A stretch of DNA of 64,000 nt, taken from NCBI GenBank assembly GCA_950097015.1, contig CATNEN010000033.1:1984001-2048000 (forward strand), in the 5' to 3' direction. This document shows, piece by piece, positions 45,447 to 56,511 of this stretch. A program made the translations under genes and the position numbers. Each line of letters opens with the position of its first letter. Position 1 is the first letter of the stretch. This DNA is from Macrostomum hystrix (Eukaryota; Platyhelminthes; Macrostomidae). The notes below the pieces were generated by a model that was not told where the DNA came from, ran no database searches, and saw only the letters and a list, made by a program, of their open reading frames with translations.

Positions 45447-48400
45447 CTAGCTGCCCAGGTAAATCTCTCCTCCAGTGTCGGGGTGGAGCTGGAGCGCCTT
45501 TGCCATGGCCTCCTTGTCCAGAGCGGTCGGGAACCGCTGCATCCGCTGCCGCTCGAAGTAACGCCCACGTCGGGGGCTGTGAAAGAACTTGCGGAACTGA
45601 CCGCCGGACAGCTGGTGCACCTGGCGAGTCGGGGCAGCTGCTTCCACATGCTGCTGTTGCTGCAGGTTACCCGAAGGCCGGAGGCGATGCAGCCATGCGC
45701 TGAGGCAGAGTGCGGCAGCCAGCAGAGCAGCCGTCAGCCCCACCGCCACCTGCCAGTTGGTGGGGCTGGTAGGTGGCGACTGCGTGATAACCAGCGCGGG
45801 GATGGCAGAAGCCGCCATCGCTGCTGTAGTTGCTGTGCTGGTCCGACTGTCAGCTGTTGTCCCGTCATCGTTGGTGCACTGGCGCAGCAGGGGGGCCACG
45901 TTGCCAGGCAGCACCAGGCACTCGTGCGGCTCTTCCTCGACTGCCGATCTGGTGCAGTGACTGCTGCTGATACCGACTGAGAATTGAAAATTGATGCGAC
46001 TGTTCAAATGATAGCACCTCAATTGGGCAGATTGCCAACTCCAACACTAATGACACCTCCGAGAATACCACTAATTACACCTCCGAGAATACCACTAATT
46101 ACACCTCCAAGAATACCACTAATTACACCTCTCAGAATACCACTAATTACACCTCCGAGAATACCACTAATTACACCTTCAAGAATACCACTAATTACAC
46201 CTTCAAGAATACCACTAATTACACCTCTCAGAATACCACTAATTACACCTCTCAGAATACCACTAATTACACCTCCGAGAATACCACTAATTACACCTCC
46301 GAGAATACCACTAATTACACCTTCAAGAATACCACTAATTACACTCCGAGAATACCACTAATTACACCTCTCAGAATACCACTAATTACACCTCCGTGAA
46401 TACCACTAATTACACCTCCGAGAATACCACTAATTACACCTCTCAGAATACCACTAATTACACCTCTCAGAATACCACTAATTACACTCCGAGAATACCA
46501 CTAATTACACCTCCGAGAATACCACTAATTACACCTCTCAGAATACCACTAATTACACCTCCGAGAATACCACTAATTACACCTCTCAGAATACCACTAA
46601 TTACACCTCTCAGAATACCACTAATTACACCTCCGAGAATACCACTAATTACACCTTCAAGAATACCACTAATTACACCTCCGAGAATACTACTAATTAC
46701 ACCTCCGAGAATACCACTAATTACACCTCCGAGAATACTACTAATTACACCTCCGAGAATACCACTAATTACACCTCCGAGAATACTACTAATTACACCT
46801 CTCAGAATACCACTAATTACACCTCTCAGAATACCACTAATTACACCTCCGAGAATACCACCAATTACACCTCCGAGAATACCACTAATTACACCTTCAA
46901 GAATACCACTAATTACACTCCGAGAATACCACTAATTACACCTCTCAGAATACCACTAATTACACCTCCGAGAATACCACTAATTACACCTCTCAGAATA
47001 CCACTAATTACACCTCTCAGAATACCACTAATTACACCTCCGAGAATACCACTAATTACACCTTCAAGAATACCACTAATTACACCTCCGAGAATACTAC
47101 TAATTACACCTCCGAGAATACCACTAATTACACCTCCGAGAATACTACTAATTACACCTCCGAGAATACCACTAATTACACCTCCGAGAATACCACTAAT
47201 TACACCTTCGAGAAAACCACAAATTACACCTCCGAGAATACCACTAATTACACCTCCGAGAATACCACTAATTACACCTCCGAGAATACCACTAATTACA
47301 CCTTCAAGAATTCCACTAATTACACCTTCAAGAATACCACTAATTACACTCCGAGAATACCACTAATTACACCTCTCAGAATACCACTAATTACACCTCT
47401 CAGAATACCACTAATTACACCTCCGAGAATACCACTAATTACACCTCTCAGAATACCACTAATGACACCTCCGAGAATACCACTAATGACACCTCTCAGA
47501 ATACCACTAATTACACCTCCGAGAATACCACTAATTACACCTCCGAGAATACCACTAATTACACCTCCGAGAATACCACTAATTACACCTCCGAGAATAC
47601 CACTAATTACACTTCCAAGAATACCACTAATTACACTCCGAGAATACCACTAATTACACCTCCGAGAATACCATTAACTAATTACACTCCCAGGAATGCC
47701 AGAAAGACACTCCCAGGAATCACAGAAAGACACTCCCAGGAATCACAGTAAGACACTCCCAGGAATCACAGAAAGACACTCCCAGGAATCACAGAAAGAC
47801 ACTCCCAGGAATCACAGTAAGACACTCCCAGGAATCACAGAAAGACACTCCCAGGAATCACAGAAAGACACTCCCAGGAATCACAGAAAGACACTCCCAG
47901 GAATCACAGAAAGACACTCACAGGAATGCCAGTAAGACACTCCCAGGAATCACAGAAAGACACTCCCAGGAATGCCAGGAAGACACTCCCTGGAATGCCA
48001 GAAAGACACTCCCAGGAATCACAGAAAGACACTCCCAGGAATCACAGAAAGACACTCCCAGGAATCACAGAAAGACACTCCCAGGAATGCCAGAAAGACA
48101 CTCCCAGGAATGCCAGAATGACAATCCGAAAGTGTCCTGCAAATACTTAGGTGTGCAGCAGCAGCAGCAGCAGCAGCAGCAAGGAGGTTCTCACTCTTCA
48201 GACTGCACTCCTGCAGACGCGTGTGCCAGCTGCAGCCAGCAATCGGTGAGTTTCTACTTCTGGCCTCGATCTGTTAAGACAAAATTTTTTTTGAAAAGTT
48301 TAATTGAGCAAATTATCTACCTGTAGACTGAGCTCGTTCGCACTCACCTTCCATCTGTAGTTCCTTGAGCACGAGTTAGCAAGCTCTGAGGGCAGTTGAA

Positions 48401-48694
48401 ATCGCACAAACCTGCGCACGACTCGCAGATAAACAGCTTTCTGAAAAGTTGTTCATCAGAGGTTATTAAGAAAATAATCATTTTTCAATACTGAGATGTG
48501 CATTCCAGGCGTGCTCACATCGACAACGACCTTGTTGAGTACTTTGGGCTTTGCGCTATCCAATGAGTATAGACACAGAATTGGCGAATGAATGCTGCTG
48601 TTGTAATCCGCTAGAGGGTTCCATAGCAGGTTCAGCTGCTGAGTCTCCTGACAGACATGCCCGAAGGCTTCTTGTCCGACGGAAACAGACGAAA
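45447..48694 (-). CDS. Gene B: single-pass membrane protein, paralogue of gene A (first exon not found)
   Basis: Four minus-strand exons: 48694-48519, 48440-48348, 48270-48195, 45976-45447, with junction phases 0, 0, 1 and an incoming phase 1, the same series as gene A. Matching blocks are FGHVCQETQQLNL with FAHACKQTDELHI, NSCSRNYRWK with MRCRFAYQWK, and a Cys pair in exon 4. The last exon has HC, ECLVLPGN and QCTND, a Thr/Ala stalk, a transmembrane helix (VAVGLTAALLAAALCLSAWL) and a basic tail of about 85 residues with a Gln run and a final LQLHPDTGGE that matches the end of gene A (LLQHPDTADT). The signal-peptide exon should lie upstream of 48.7 kb, where only satellites and a LINE are seen. 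Function unknown; it is probably a receptor or adhesion protein. Confidence 0.73.
46055..47690. repeat. 24-bp satellite in gene B intron (about 68 copies)
   Basis: CCACTAATTACACCTCCGAG plus AATA, with CTCTCAG, CTTCAAG and CTCCAAG variants and higher-order blocks of several hundred base pairs (46490-46915 resembles 46940-47300). Shares the intron with the 23-bp array. Confidence 0.96.
47690..48122. repeat. 23-bp satellite in gene B intron (about 19 copies)
   Basis: GACACTCCCAGGAATCACAG plus AAA or TAA, and a GCCAG variant. It follows the 24-bp array directly; the two monomers are unrelated. Confidence 0.95.
48157..48182. repeat. (CAG)n trinucleotide run
   Basis: Eight to nine CAG units inside the gene B intron, just beyond the donor of exon 48270-48195. 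Confidence 0.95.
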
Positions 48695-48711
48695 CTGCAG
48701 GAGAAGGAAAG

Positions 48712-49905
48712 TAGGGTATCTAGAGACTTCAGTTGGGTATCTAGAGACTTCAGTTGGGTATCTAGAGAGTTCAGTAGGGTATCTAGAGACTTCAGTTGGG
48801 TATCTAGAGAGTTCAGTAGGGTATCTAGATATTTCAGTTGGGTATCTAAAGATTTTAGTTGGGTATCTAGAGACTTCAGTTGGGTATCTAGAGATTTCAG
48901 TTGGGTATCTAGATATTTCAGTTGGGTATCTAAAGATTTTAGTTGGGTATCTAGAGACTTCAGTTGGGTATCTAGAGATTTCAGTTGGGTATCAAGAGAG
49001 TTCAGTTGGGTATCTAGAGATTTCAGTTGGGTATCTAGAGATTTCAGTAGGGTATCTAGAGAGTTCAGTAGGGTATCTAGAGACTTCAGTTGGGTATCTA
49101 GAGAGTTCAGTAGGGTATCTAGATATTTCAGTTGGGTATCTAAAGATTTTAGTTGGGTATCTAGAGACTTCAGTTGGGTATCTAGAGATTTCAGTTGGGT
49201 ATCTAGATATTTCAGTTGGGTATCTAAAGATTTTAGTTGGGTATCTAGAGACTTCAGTTGGGTATCTAGAGATTTCAGTTGGGTATCAAGAGAGTTCAGT
49301 TGGGTATCTAGAGATTTCAGTTGGGTATCTAGAGATTTCAGTAGGGTATCTAGAGAGTTCAGTTGGGTATCTAGAGACTTCAGTTGGGTATCTAGAGATT
49401 TCAGTTGGGTATCAAGAGAGTTCAGGTGGGTATCAAGAGAGGTCAGTTGGGTATCTAGAGACTTCAGTTGGGTATCTAGAGATTTCAGTTGGGTATCTAG
49501 AGAGTTCAGTTCAGTAGGGTATCTAGAGAGTTCAGTTGGGTATCTAGAGAGTTCAGTTGGGTATCAAGAGAGGTCAGTTGGGTATCTAGAGACTTCAGTT
49601 GGGTATCTAGAGATTTCAGTTGGGTATCTAGAGAGTTCAGGTGGGTATCAAGAGAGGTCAGTTGGGTATCTAGAGACTTCAGTTGGGTATCTAGAGATTT
49701 CAGTTAGGTATCTAGAGAGTTCAGTTCAGTAGGGTATCTAGAGAGTTCAGTAGGGTATCTAGAGACTTCAGTAGGGTATCTAGAGAGTTCAGTAGGGTAT
49801 CTAGAGAGTTCAGTAGGGTATCTAGAGACTTCAGTAGGGTATCTAGAGAGTTCAGTAGGGTATCTAGAGAGATCAGTTGGGTATCTAGAGAGGACAGTTG
49901 AGAGG
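48712..49905. repeat. 21-bp satellite upstream of gene B exon 2 (about 57 copies)
   Basis: GGGTATCTAGAGACTTCAGT plus T. Variants GAGTTC, GATTTC, GATATT and TCAAGAG come in repeated multi-unit blocks, for example the segment near 48810-48990 again at 49110-49290. It begins about 18 bp beyond the acceptor of exon 48694. Confidence 0.96.
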
Positions 49906-49929
49906 TCAGTGAGTAAAATCACCTGTGAG

Positions 49930-50440
49930 GTCACCTGTAAAATATTTCTGAGTTGTCTTCAATAAGCAAAGGAAATTAATAGCATTGAAGACGTCGATAG
50001 CTCTGATTTTGAGCATTGTGAGCTGAATTGGTATATTGTTGAGTTCTTGAATTCAGTTTCCGCTCTGAGATACTGAGAGTCGAGCTGGCTGCCGTTTGAT
50101 GTGATACTGTATGTAGTTATAAAGTGAGTAAATACTGACTGTACAAGACCTTACTCGCGGTGATGTTTTTGGCTTTTTAGCAGCAAAGACAGCTCAGGAG
50201 GAGCAAGTTTATGGGCCAGCCAGTAAGCTTCTGTCATGCCGGAGCCTGTCTAGGTTGCCACAGCCAATCAGCTGGTCCGCCTAATATCTGTGAGATGGGC
50301 TGGAAGCAAACAAATAGTTGCTATGACGTATTCAACAAGAGAAACCTTTGCATAGCTACCTAACAGGTACATCCAGTAACTCTCTGGATTATCTGCTGCT
50401 AGCAAAACTGTACCAGTATTTAGGAAATTTTATTTAGGAA
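49930..50440. other. Unique stretch between two satellites upstream of gene B
   Basis: The signal-peptide exon of gene B is expected in or beyond this part, but no minus-strand ATG with a hydrophobic stretch and a phase-1 donor was found. Confidence 0.35.
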
Positions 50441-50444
50441 ATAA

Positions 50445-51325
50445 AACTAGATGTGCTCTCCTGTAGATTGAAACTAGATGTGCTCTCCTGTAGATTAAAA
50501 CTAGATGTGCTCTCCTGTAGATTGAAACTAGATGTGCTCTCCTGTAGATTGAAACTAGATGTGCTCTCCTGTAGATTAAAACTAGATGTGCTCTCCAGTA
50601 GATTGAAACTAGATGTGCTCTCCTGTAGATTGAAACTAGATGTGCTCTCCAATAGATTGAAACTAGATGTGCTCTCCAGTAGATTGAAACTAGATGTGCT
50701 CTCCAGTAGATGTACACTGGATGCGTGTTCCAATAGATGTACACTGGATGTGTTTTCCACTAGATGTACACTAGATGTGTTTTCCTCTAGATGTACACTA
50801 GATGTGTTATCCACTAGATGTACACTAGATGTGTTTTCCACTAGATGTACACTAGATGTGTTATCCACTAGATGTACACTGGATGTGTTTTCCACTAGAT
50901 GTACACTAGATGTGTTTTCCACTAGATGTACACCATATGTGTTATCCAATAGATGTACACTAGATGTGTTATCCAATAGATGTGCACTAGATGTGTTATC
51001 CAATAGATGTACACTAGATGTGTTATCCAATGGATGTACACTGGATATGTTTTCCAGTAGATGTACACTAGATGTGTTATCCAATAGATGTGCACTAGAT
51101 GTGTTATCCAATAGATGTACACTAGATGTGTTATCCAATGGATGTACACTGGATATGTTTTCCAGTAGATGTACACTAGATGTGTTTTCCACTAGATGTA
51201 CACTAGATGTGTTTTCCACTAGATGTACACTAGATGTGTTTTCCACTAGATGTACACTAGATGTGTTTTCCAGTAGATGTACGAGTACACTGGATGTGTT
51301 TTCCAGTAGATGTACACTAGATGCA
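50445..51325. repeat. 27-bp satellite with two subfamilies (about 32 copies)
   Basis: The left part has ACTAGATGTGCTCTCCTGTA plus GATTGAA; the right part has ACTAGATGTGTTTTCCACTA plus GATGTAC. The shared frame GATGTG-TCC-TAGAT shows one origin. A block of about 120 bp (50940-51055) is repeated at 51060-51175. Confidence 0.95.
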
Positions 51326-51584
51326 GTGAGGTGCTGCCCTGTCGCAGCTTGAGTTGATCTCTAGAGTCATCTGCAGCAACTCTGGCAGATTCTTGTGAAG
51401 AAAATTGTTTGAAGATAAACTTTTCAGGAGTAAAGCTTTGTAAAATTCGTTGGAGAAACATGTAGCACATGTTGTATAAAAATAATACAACCAAAGAATC
51501 GGCTTCCGAAGAACATAAAAAATGTTATTTCTTTCTCCCGAGTGTATTTTATGGTAAGCCGCTGCTTCTTCTTCTTCTTCTTTT

Positions 51585-53399
51585 TCAGGGCGCCTCCGTG
51601 TGCGGACCAGCCGATCGGGAGGGGGGCAGACGCCCCATGCTGCGGATTAGCCCGATAATGGCATCCGGGGACCCCATCAGGTCCTCGGGTGCGAGCCCTT
51701 GAGCTGCCCGGAAGCGATCGCCTCTGGGGCACTCGAATAGGACGTGATGGACTGTGTCCAGCGCCCCGCAGTCGAGACAGTCGGGCGAGGTGTCGATGCC
51801 GAGTCTGTGTCTAGTGCTGCGGTTGATGGTGCTGGCGCCGGCTCTAAGTTGGTTGACTATAACTTGTAGGCGGCGTGGGAGGTGGCTCGGAGCTTTCCAG
51901 TGGGTCGGGACCGCCAGCTCATCAAGAGCGCGTCTGGAGTGGCGTGTCACCGTCCTGGCGGCACTGAGCGGTAGTGGGACCTGTCGCTGGTCGAGGTCCG
52001 CCGCCCTGGCCGCCGCCCTGTCTGCCGCCTCATTGCCGGAGAGGCCACAGTGCGCCGGGATCCAGCAGAACCTCACCTTGCGATCCAGCCGATCGAGTTG
52101 CAGGAGGAGGTTCCAACAGTCGGCTGCAGCCGGGTCGGTCTGCGTCAGGGGGCCGCTGCTCAAGGCGGTAATCGCGCTGAGACTGTCGGACGCGATGGTG
52201 ACACCACTGCGGGGGGCGTCGGGACAGTCGATGGCCTGACGGAGGGCTTCGCAGATGGCAGTGAGCTCTGCGGTAAAACTGCTGCACCAAGCACCGGCCG
52301 CAGCCATATGTGTCGTGCCTGGCGGCTGCCACTGGGCGATGGCTGCCCCGCCTCCGTTACGGTTACCGGCTCCGACCGATCCGTCCGTCCAGATGACCGT
52401 GGGGTCGGATTCAAGAAGCCGGGCCGTGTCCTGGGCTCGCTCCTGCTTCACGCTGGCAGGCATATCGCGAGTGATTTTGGTGGTCAGGGAGGTGTCGAAC
52501 GAAACTCCCGTGCAGTTCGACTCCCAGGGTGGCGGGCCCAGTGGCTGCGCGGCGCGTGGATAGTTGTTGAGTTGACCGCTTTGACCGAGTTCGTTGGCGA
52601 TGCGGCGCCAGCATCCTCTGAAGGGTCGCGCTGCGTCGGGCTCCAGGCCCGGAGCGCGCCTCTTGGTGGCGGCCGTGGCGGTGGTGTCGCCCTCGGCGTT
52701 CTGCTGTGTGTCGGGTTGAGTCCGTGCCGCGGCTTCGAAGGTGCGGTTCTTCAGCCGGGGGCCCGTGTTTCTTGTGGCGATCTGGTGCGCGGGTGCAGCG
52801 TTTGGCAGCCGGACCATACGCTCCCGGAGCATGCACGCGCGCTCCATGGCTACGTGACTGACCGGCGGCAGGTTAGCGACGCCGAGCAGGTTCTCGTTGG
52901 TCGTCGTCTGGATGCAGCCGGTGATGAGGCGGGCGCAGGCGTTCTGTTGTCTTTCCACGACGAGGCGCGTGCTCGGCGCTGCTCCCGCGAGCCAAACACC
53001 ACTGCCGTAGTCCGCGACGGAGCGGATGGTGGCGGTGTAGACCGCTCGAAGGATATGCTGCTCCGCCCCGACCTGCCGGTGGGCGATGGCTTGCAGCGGG
53101 CGTCTTCGGGCCGCCATGCGGCGACAGACGTCCTTGGCGTGCTCGGCGAATCCCAGGTGGTCGTCAAACTTAACTCCCAGGAAGACCGGGTGCGGGTCGT
53201 AGGCAAGGGGGGCGCCGTTGATGTAGAGGTCCAGTCGGATTTTGCCGCGATTCTCCGCTGGGCTGAGACTGAAGGTGCTGTAGCTGCATTTGCTCGTGCT
53301 CAGGAGAACCTTCCAGCGGTCGCACCAGCGGGTCACAGCATCAAGAGCGGGCTGAATTTTGTTGGCGCATCTGCTGAGCTTACGGTCGAGTACGAGCAG
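51585..53399 (-). pseudogene. LINE ORF2, C-terminal part: thumb, RNase H, zinc motif
   Basis: Continues in the same frame as the reverse transcriptase, after a TAG. It starts ALLVLDRKLSRCANKI and includes the thumb region. The RNase H domain has its four acidic or His landmarks: VIWTDGSVGAGN (Asp), FTAELTAICEAL (Glu), IASDSLSAITAL (Asp) and HCGLSGNEAADRAAA (His and Asp). The end has a CxxC...HxxxxC motif (CLDCGALDTVHHVLFEC). RNase H removes the RNA strand during target-primed reverse transcription. The long plus-strand frame across this region is only its shadow. Confidence 0.95.
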
Positions 53400-54593
53400 A
53401 GCCTAGTCGTCGGCGTAAAGGCTGACGTCCACCTCCTTTGTGACGTCGGCGATGGCGCCGGGGAGGTCGTTCACGTAGGCAAGCCACAGGAGCGGGGCGA
53501 TGACGGAGCCCTGCGGGAGTCCTTCCCGGAATGTACGCTCCTTGCTCAGGCTGCCTCCGAAGCGGACCTGCGCTCTCCTGTCATTAAGGAAGCTGTTGAC
53601 CCAGCGCAGGACGCAGGCCGAGACGCCCATGTCGCGCAGTTTGCATATCAGGGCTTTTCTCCAGACTCGGTCGTAGGCTCTCGAGAAGTCCAGGAGGCAC
53701 AGGATGGCCCGTAGCGACTGTGGGTCCTCCAGACCGTCAAAGATGGTCTGCGCGATCCTGGCGATTTGCTCTTCGCAAGAGCGGCCGGCCCGGAACCCGG
53801 CTTGGACGTGCGTGAGGACTCCTCGGCTCTCAAGGTCGAATTTGAGGCGAAGGTACACAAGGCGTTCGGGGACCTTAGCCACACAGCTGGTCAGGGCCAC
53901 TGGCCGGTAGCTGCCGGGGTCGTCGGCCGGTTTGCCGCGTTTTGGTATGGGGATGATGACAGCCCGGCGCCATTGATGGGGGCATCGGCCCGTGCGCCAC
54001 GTTTTGTTGATGAGATCTAGGAGTCGCTGTTCGCTGCGGGCCGGAAGTCTTTTTAGCATCTCATTCGTAACGCCGTCCGGACCGGGGCTTTTTCTTGATT
54101 TCAGGGAGCGGAGGACGGTGGTGAGCTCCGTCTTGGTGAAGGCGGAGCAGATGCCTCTTCTGTCCTCCTGCGGGCAGCACTTCGCGCGCATAGCCTTGAA
54201 GGCGTCCCTGTTGATGTGTCGGTCTTCTGCGCGCCGTTCGACCCTGGAGACGTCGGCGTAGAGGGCGCAGAAGACGTTGGCTTTGTCTTGGTCGGAGATC
54301 GCCGTTCTTTCCGGGCGGCCACGGACCGCGTCGGCGGGGACGTTAAGAGCGCTGTTGGGTGGGGGAGGGGGCGGGTCGCCCCTCATGACCCGGGCGAGGT
54401 GGAACAGGTCGCTGTTGATGTTGAGTTCCGCCACCTGCTCCTCCCAGAAGCGCGCTTTCTCCCGTTTGATAGTATCGTCCGCAGCGCGGCGGGCCACGTG
54501 GTAGGCGTTGATGTCCGCATTTCTTTTGATTGCTCCGCTTTTTTCCTTGCGGCATTGCAAGCTCTGCAGGCCTCCGCGCATACGTCCGTCCAA
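53400..54593 (-). pseudogene. LINE reverse transcriptase, ends in TAG right after YADD
   Basis: Canonical RT blocks in order: KSPGPDGVTNEML, SYRPVALTSCVAK, LLDFSRAYDRVW (motif A Asp), EGLPQGSVIAPLLW (motif B) and SLYADD (motif C, both catalytic Asp). The codon straight after YADD is TAG, then the same frame carries on into the thumb and RNase H. The active site residues are therefore intact but the polyprotein is cut. A CAG-to-TAG change would explain it. This part copies RNA into DNA at the nicked target. Confidence 0.96.
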
Positions 54594-56248
54594 AAGGGCT
54601 TACCTTGCTGTTGGCGGGAGCCGCGTGGTATCGATTTGGAGGCTGCCAGCAGGATCTGGTCGCAGAGTCTTTGGTGGTCCATGTCCGGCGTTGATCCCGA
54701 GGTGGGTGAGGAGCGCTTGGTGGCGTCTTCGTAGGCGTCGAGCTCCGCCTGGAAGTTCGTCCAGTCAGCTTTGGCGAAACTCCATTTGGCCTGTGGGATC
54801 TGCCTGGTTTCGTTCGGGCTATGGAAAAGAGGATCGGGAGGTGGTCGCTGCCGATATCTTCCTTGGTTTCCCAGGATTGTTTGACGGGTTCCGCCAGGTT
54901 GCCCGTGCACCAGGTGACGTCTGGGCAACTGACGCCTCCTGTCGCGGGGTTCGTGCGCGTGTGGGCGTTTTCGCTGTTGCCTAGGTGTAGGCCGCGCCGG
55001 TGTGCCCATTCCTCGATGCTGCTCCCTCGGTCGTCGTCGGGTTGGTGCACATCCCAGTGGCCGTGGCCGTTGAAGTCTCCAGCCACAATCGCTCTTCTGG
55101 CGGTAGGGATCGAACTCCAGTCGGGGAGCCAATTCTCGTCTTGTCTCTGGTTACTATTCGGTGGCGCATAGACGGAGGCCAGCATGATTTGGTTGGTGGC
55201 CGGCGGGCAGAGAGTCGTGGTTGCGATGTTCAGGCGGTCGTGGTAGTTTGTGCCACCTGTCTTTGAAGGGGATGTCGTTTCGGACCAGGATCATCACGCC
55301 TCCTCGTCCCGTGGGGCACTGTTTCTTATTTTTGGTTTTCCGGAGTTTTGGCTGCCGCGGGAGGGGGGCGTTGCTGGCATCCGCGTCGAGCGTCGCCATG
55401 CCTGTCGTCTGGTCCGGGGCGGGCCAGGGTCGGTCGCGTTCGCTGCAGGCGCTGCGGCCCCCTTTGCAACCCTTGCACCATACCGATCTATCCTCAGGCC
55501 AGCGGAGTCGGCATCTAGGGCGGGGAGGGAGCCGTCTGGGGCCGACTCCTGGGTCTCCCGTGTTGATGTTGCTGTCGACGTTGTTGTTGTTGGTTCTCCC
55601 GGTGGTTCTAGACTCGTCCGGGTCAGGGGCTTCCTCAGGTTTGGGGACACCGTCCTTGCGGGCCGCCACACTGTAGCCGTGTGGGGGGAAGAATCTGGCG
55701 CCTTCTCGAAGCTTTGTCTCTTGGAGCAGGACTGCGCAGGGGCGTAGCGACGACAGGCGCGCGGCTAGCTCTGTGCGGCGGGCCTGCAACCCATTACAAT
55801 TGAGTTGCAGTACCTGGAGCTCTGGGCCGGGCCTGTTGCTGCGCCTGTGCTGTTTCCTGGTCCTCCTGGTCGTGGGGGGCGCGGTGGTGTTCCCGGCTCC
55901 TCCTCTCAGACGCAGGACCTCGTGGATGTTATCCGTGCCTTCGGCGGCTCTTCTGTCGGCCGCTACAGGCTGGGCTTGGGCTGGGCTGGTCTTGTTGTTG
56001 CAGCATCCCTGACTTTCGCGACACTTCGTCATCCGTTGGGCGTCCGAGCCGTGGATGTCCAGGGGCCCCTCGTGGAGGAGGTCGCTTGCCACGGGAAGGT
56101 GATGGCCTTTCTGCACCATTATCTGGTCCCAAGCCGCTGCTGCTGCTTTTGCTGCTAATTGTCTGTCGCTGGGAGTGGATCGGATTAGTAAAGGGTTGCC
56201 AAATTTGGCCTTTTTTATATTTGTCTCGCTAATCTCGTCGTATAGCAC
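54383..56248 (-). pseudogene. LINE N-terminal region and AP-type endonuclease, frameshifted
   Basis: From 56248 a frame of 364 codons has a low-complexity Ala-rich start, then NIHEVLRLRGGAGN, then the endonuclease start VLQLNCNGLQARR and LLQETKL (metal-binding Glu). A Gly/Asn/Pro-rich insertion separates this from GGVMILVRND. After a frameshift near 55185 the domain continues with VYAPPNSN, VAGDFNGHGHWD and IGSDHLPILFS (the catalytic GDFN and SDH motifs). A further shift near 54820 leads to KWSFAKADWTNFQAELDAY and the linker to the RT. The domain nicks target DNA to prime reverse transcription. The LRLRGG stretch equals the C-terminal hexapeptide of ubiquitin. Confidence 0.9.
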
Positions 56249-56511
56249 ATTTAAAATTCAAAATTGTTTACAAGACATGTTCTGATACCTATGATTAGCC
56301 TTTATATGCGCATTTGCGGTTCGATCTCGTGATCTATTTTTAGCTCAATGACAGCACAGACAGTTTTAGAAGATGTATTTCCACTGCAAGCCCACAGGTA
56401 TTCCATGGAAAATGGCTTGTGAATATAAATTAATACCTCGTACTAGCTATACCCCTCGCAATTGTATTTTTCTTACACTCGCTCAACCCGCTAAGACGCA
56501 CACGGGAGGCA

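Larger units (their letters stand above)
51563..56250 (-). mobile_element. Non-LTR retrotransposon (LINE) with EN, RT and RNase H, inactive
   Basis: A nearly full-length LINE on the minus strand. In order it shows an N-terminal segment, an apurinic-type endonuclease, a reverse transcriptase, RNase H and a C-terminal zinc-binding motif. The final stop codon is followed at once by an A-rich (AAG)n tail at 51563-51584, so there is practically no 3' UTR. RNase H downstream of RT points to the I/R1/Ingi group of clades. At least two frameshifts and one in-frame stop make it inactive. The GC content is well above that of its surroundings, which suggests a fairly recent insertion. Confidence 0.95.

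Noticed and set aside
46055-47690. Repeat array resembling a CRISPR array
   Set aside because: Monomers are directly adjacent with no unique spacers, and the genome is eukaryotic. The same holds for the other arrays.
51246-51494. Minus-strand frame starting with a hydrophobic stretch, considered as the missing first exon of gene B
   Set aside because: The hydrophobic part is interrupted by polar and Cys/Asn residues, there is no phase-1 donor after it, and the frame runs into the 27-bp satellite.
52050-53714. 554-codon open frame on the plus strand
   Set aside because: Exact antisense of the LINE RT and RNase H, high in Gly, Val and Arg as expected for a GC-rich shadow frame; no motif.
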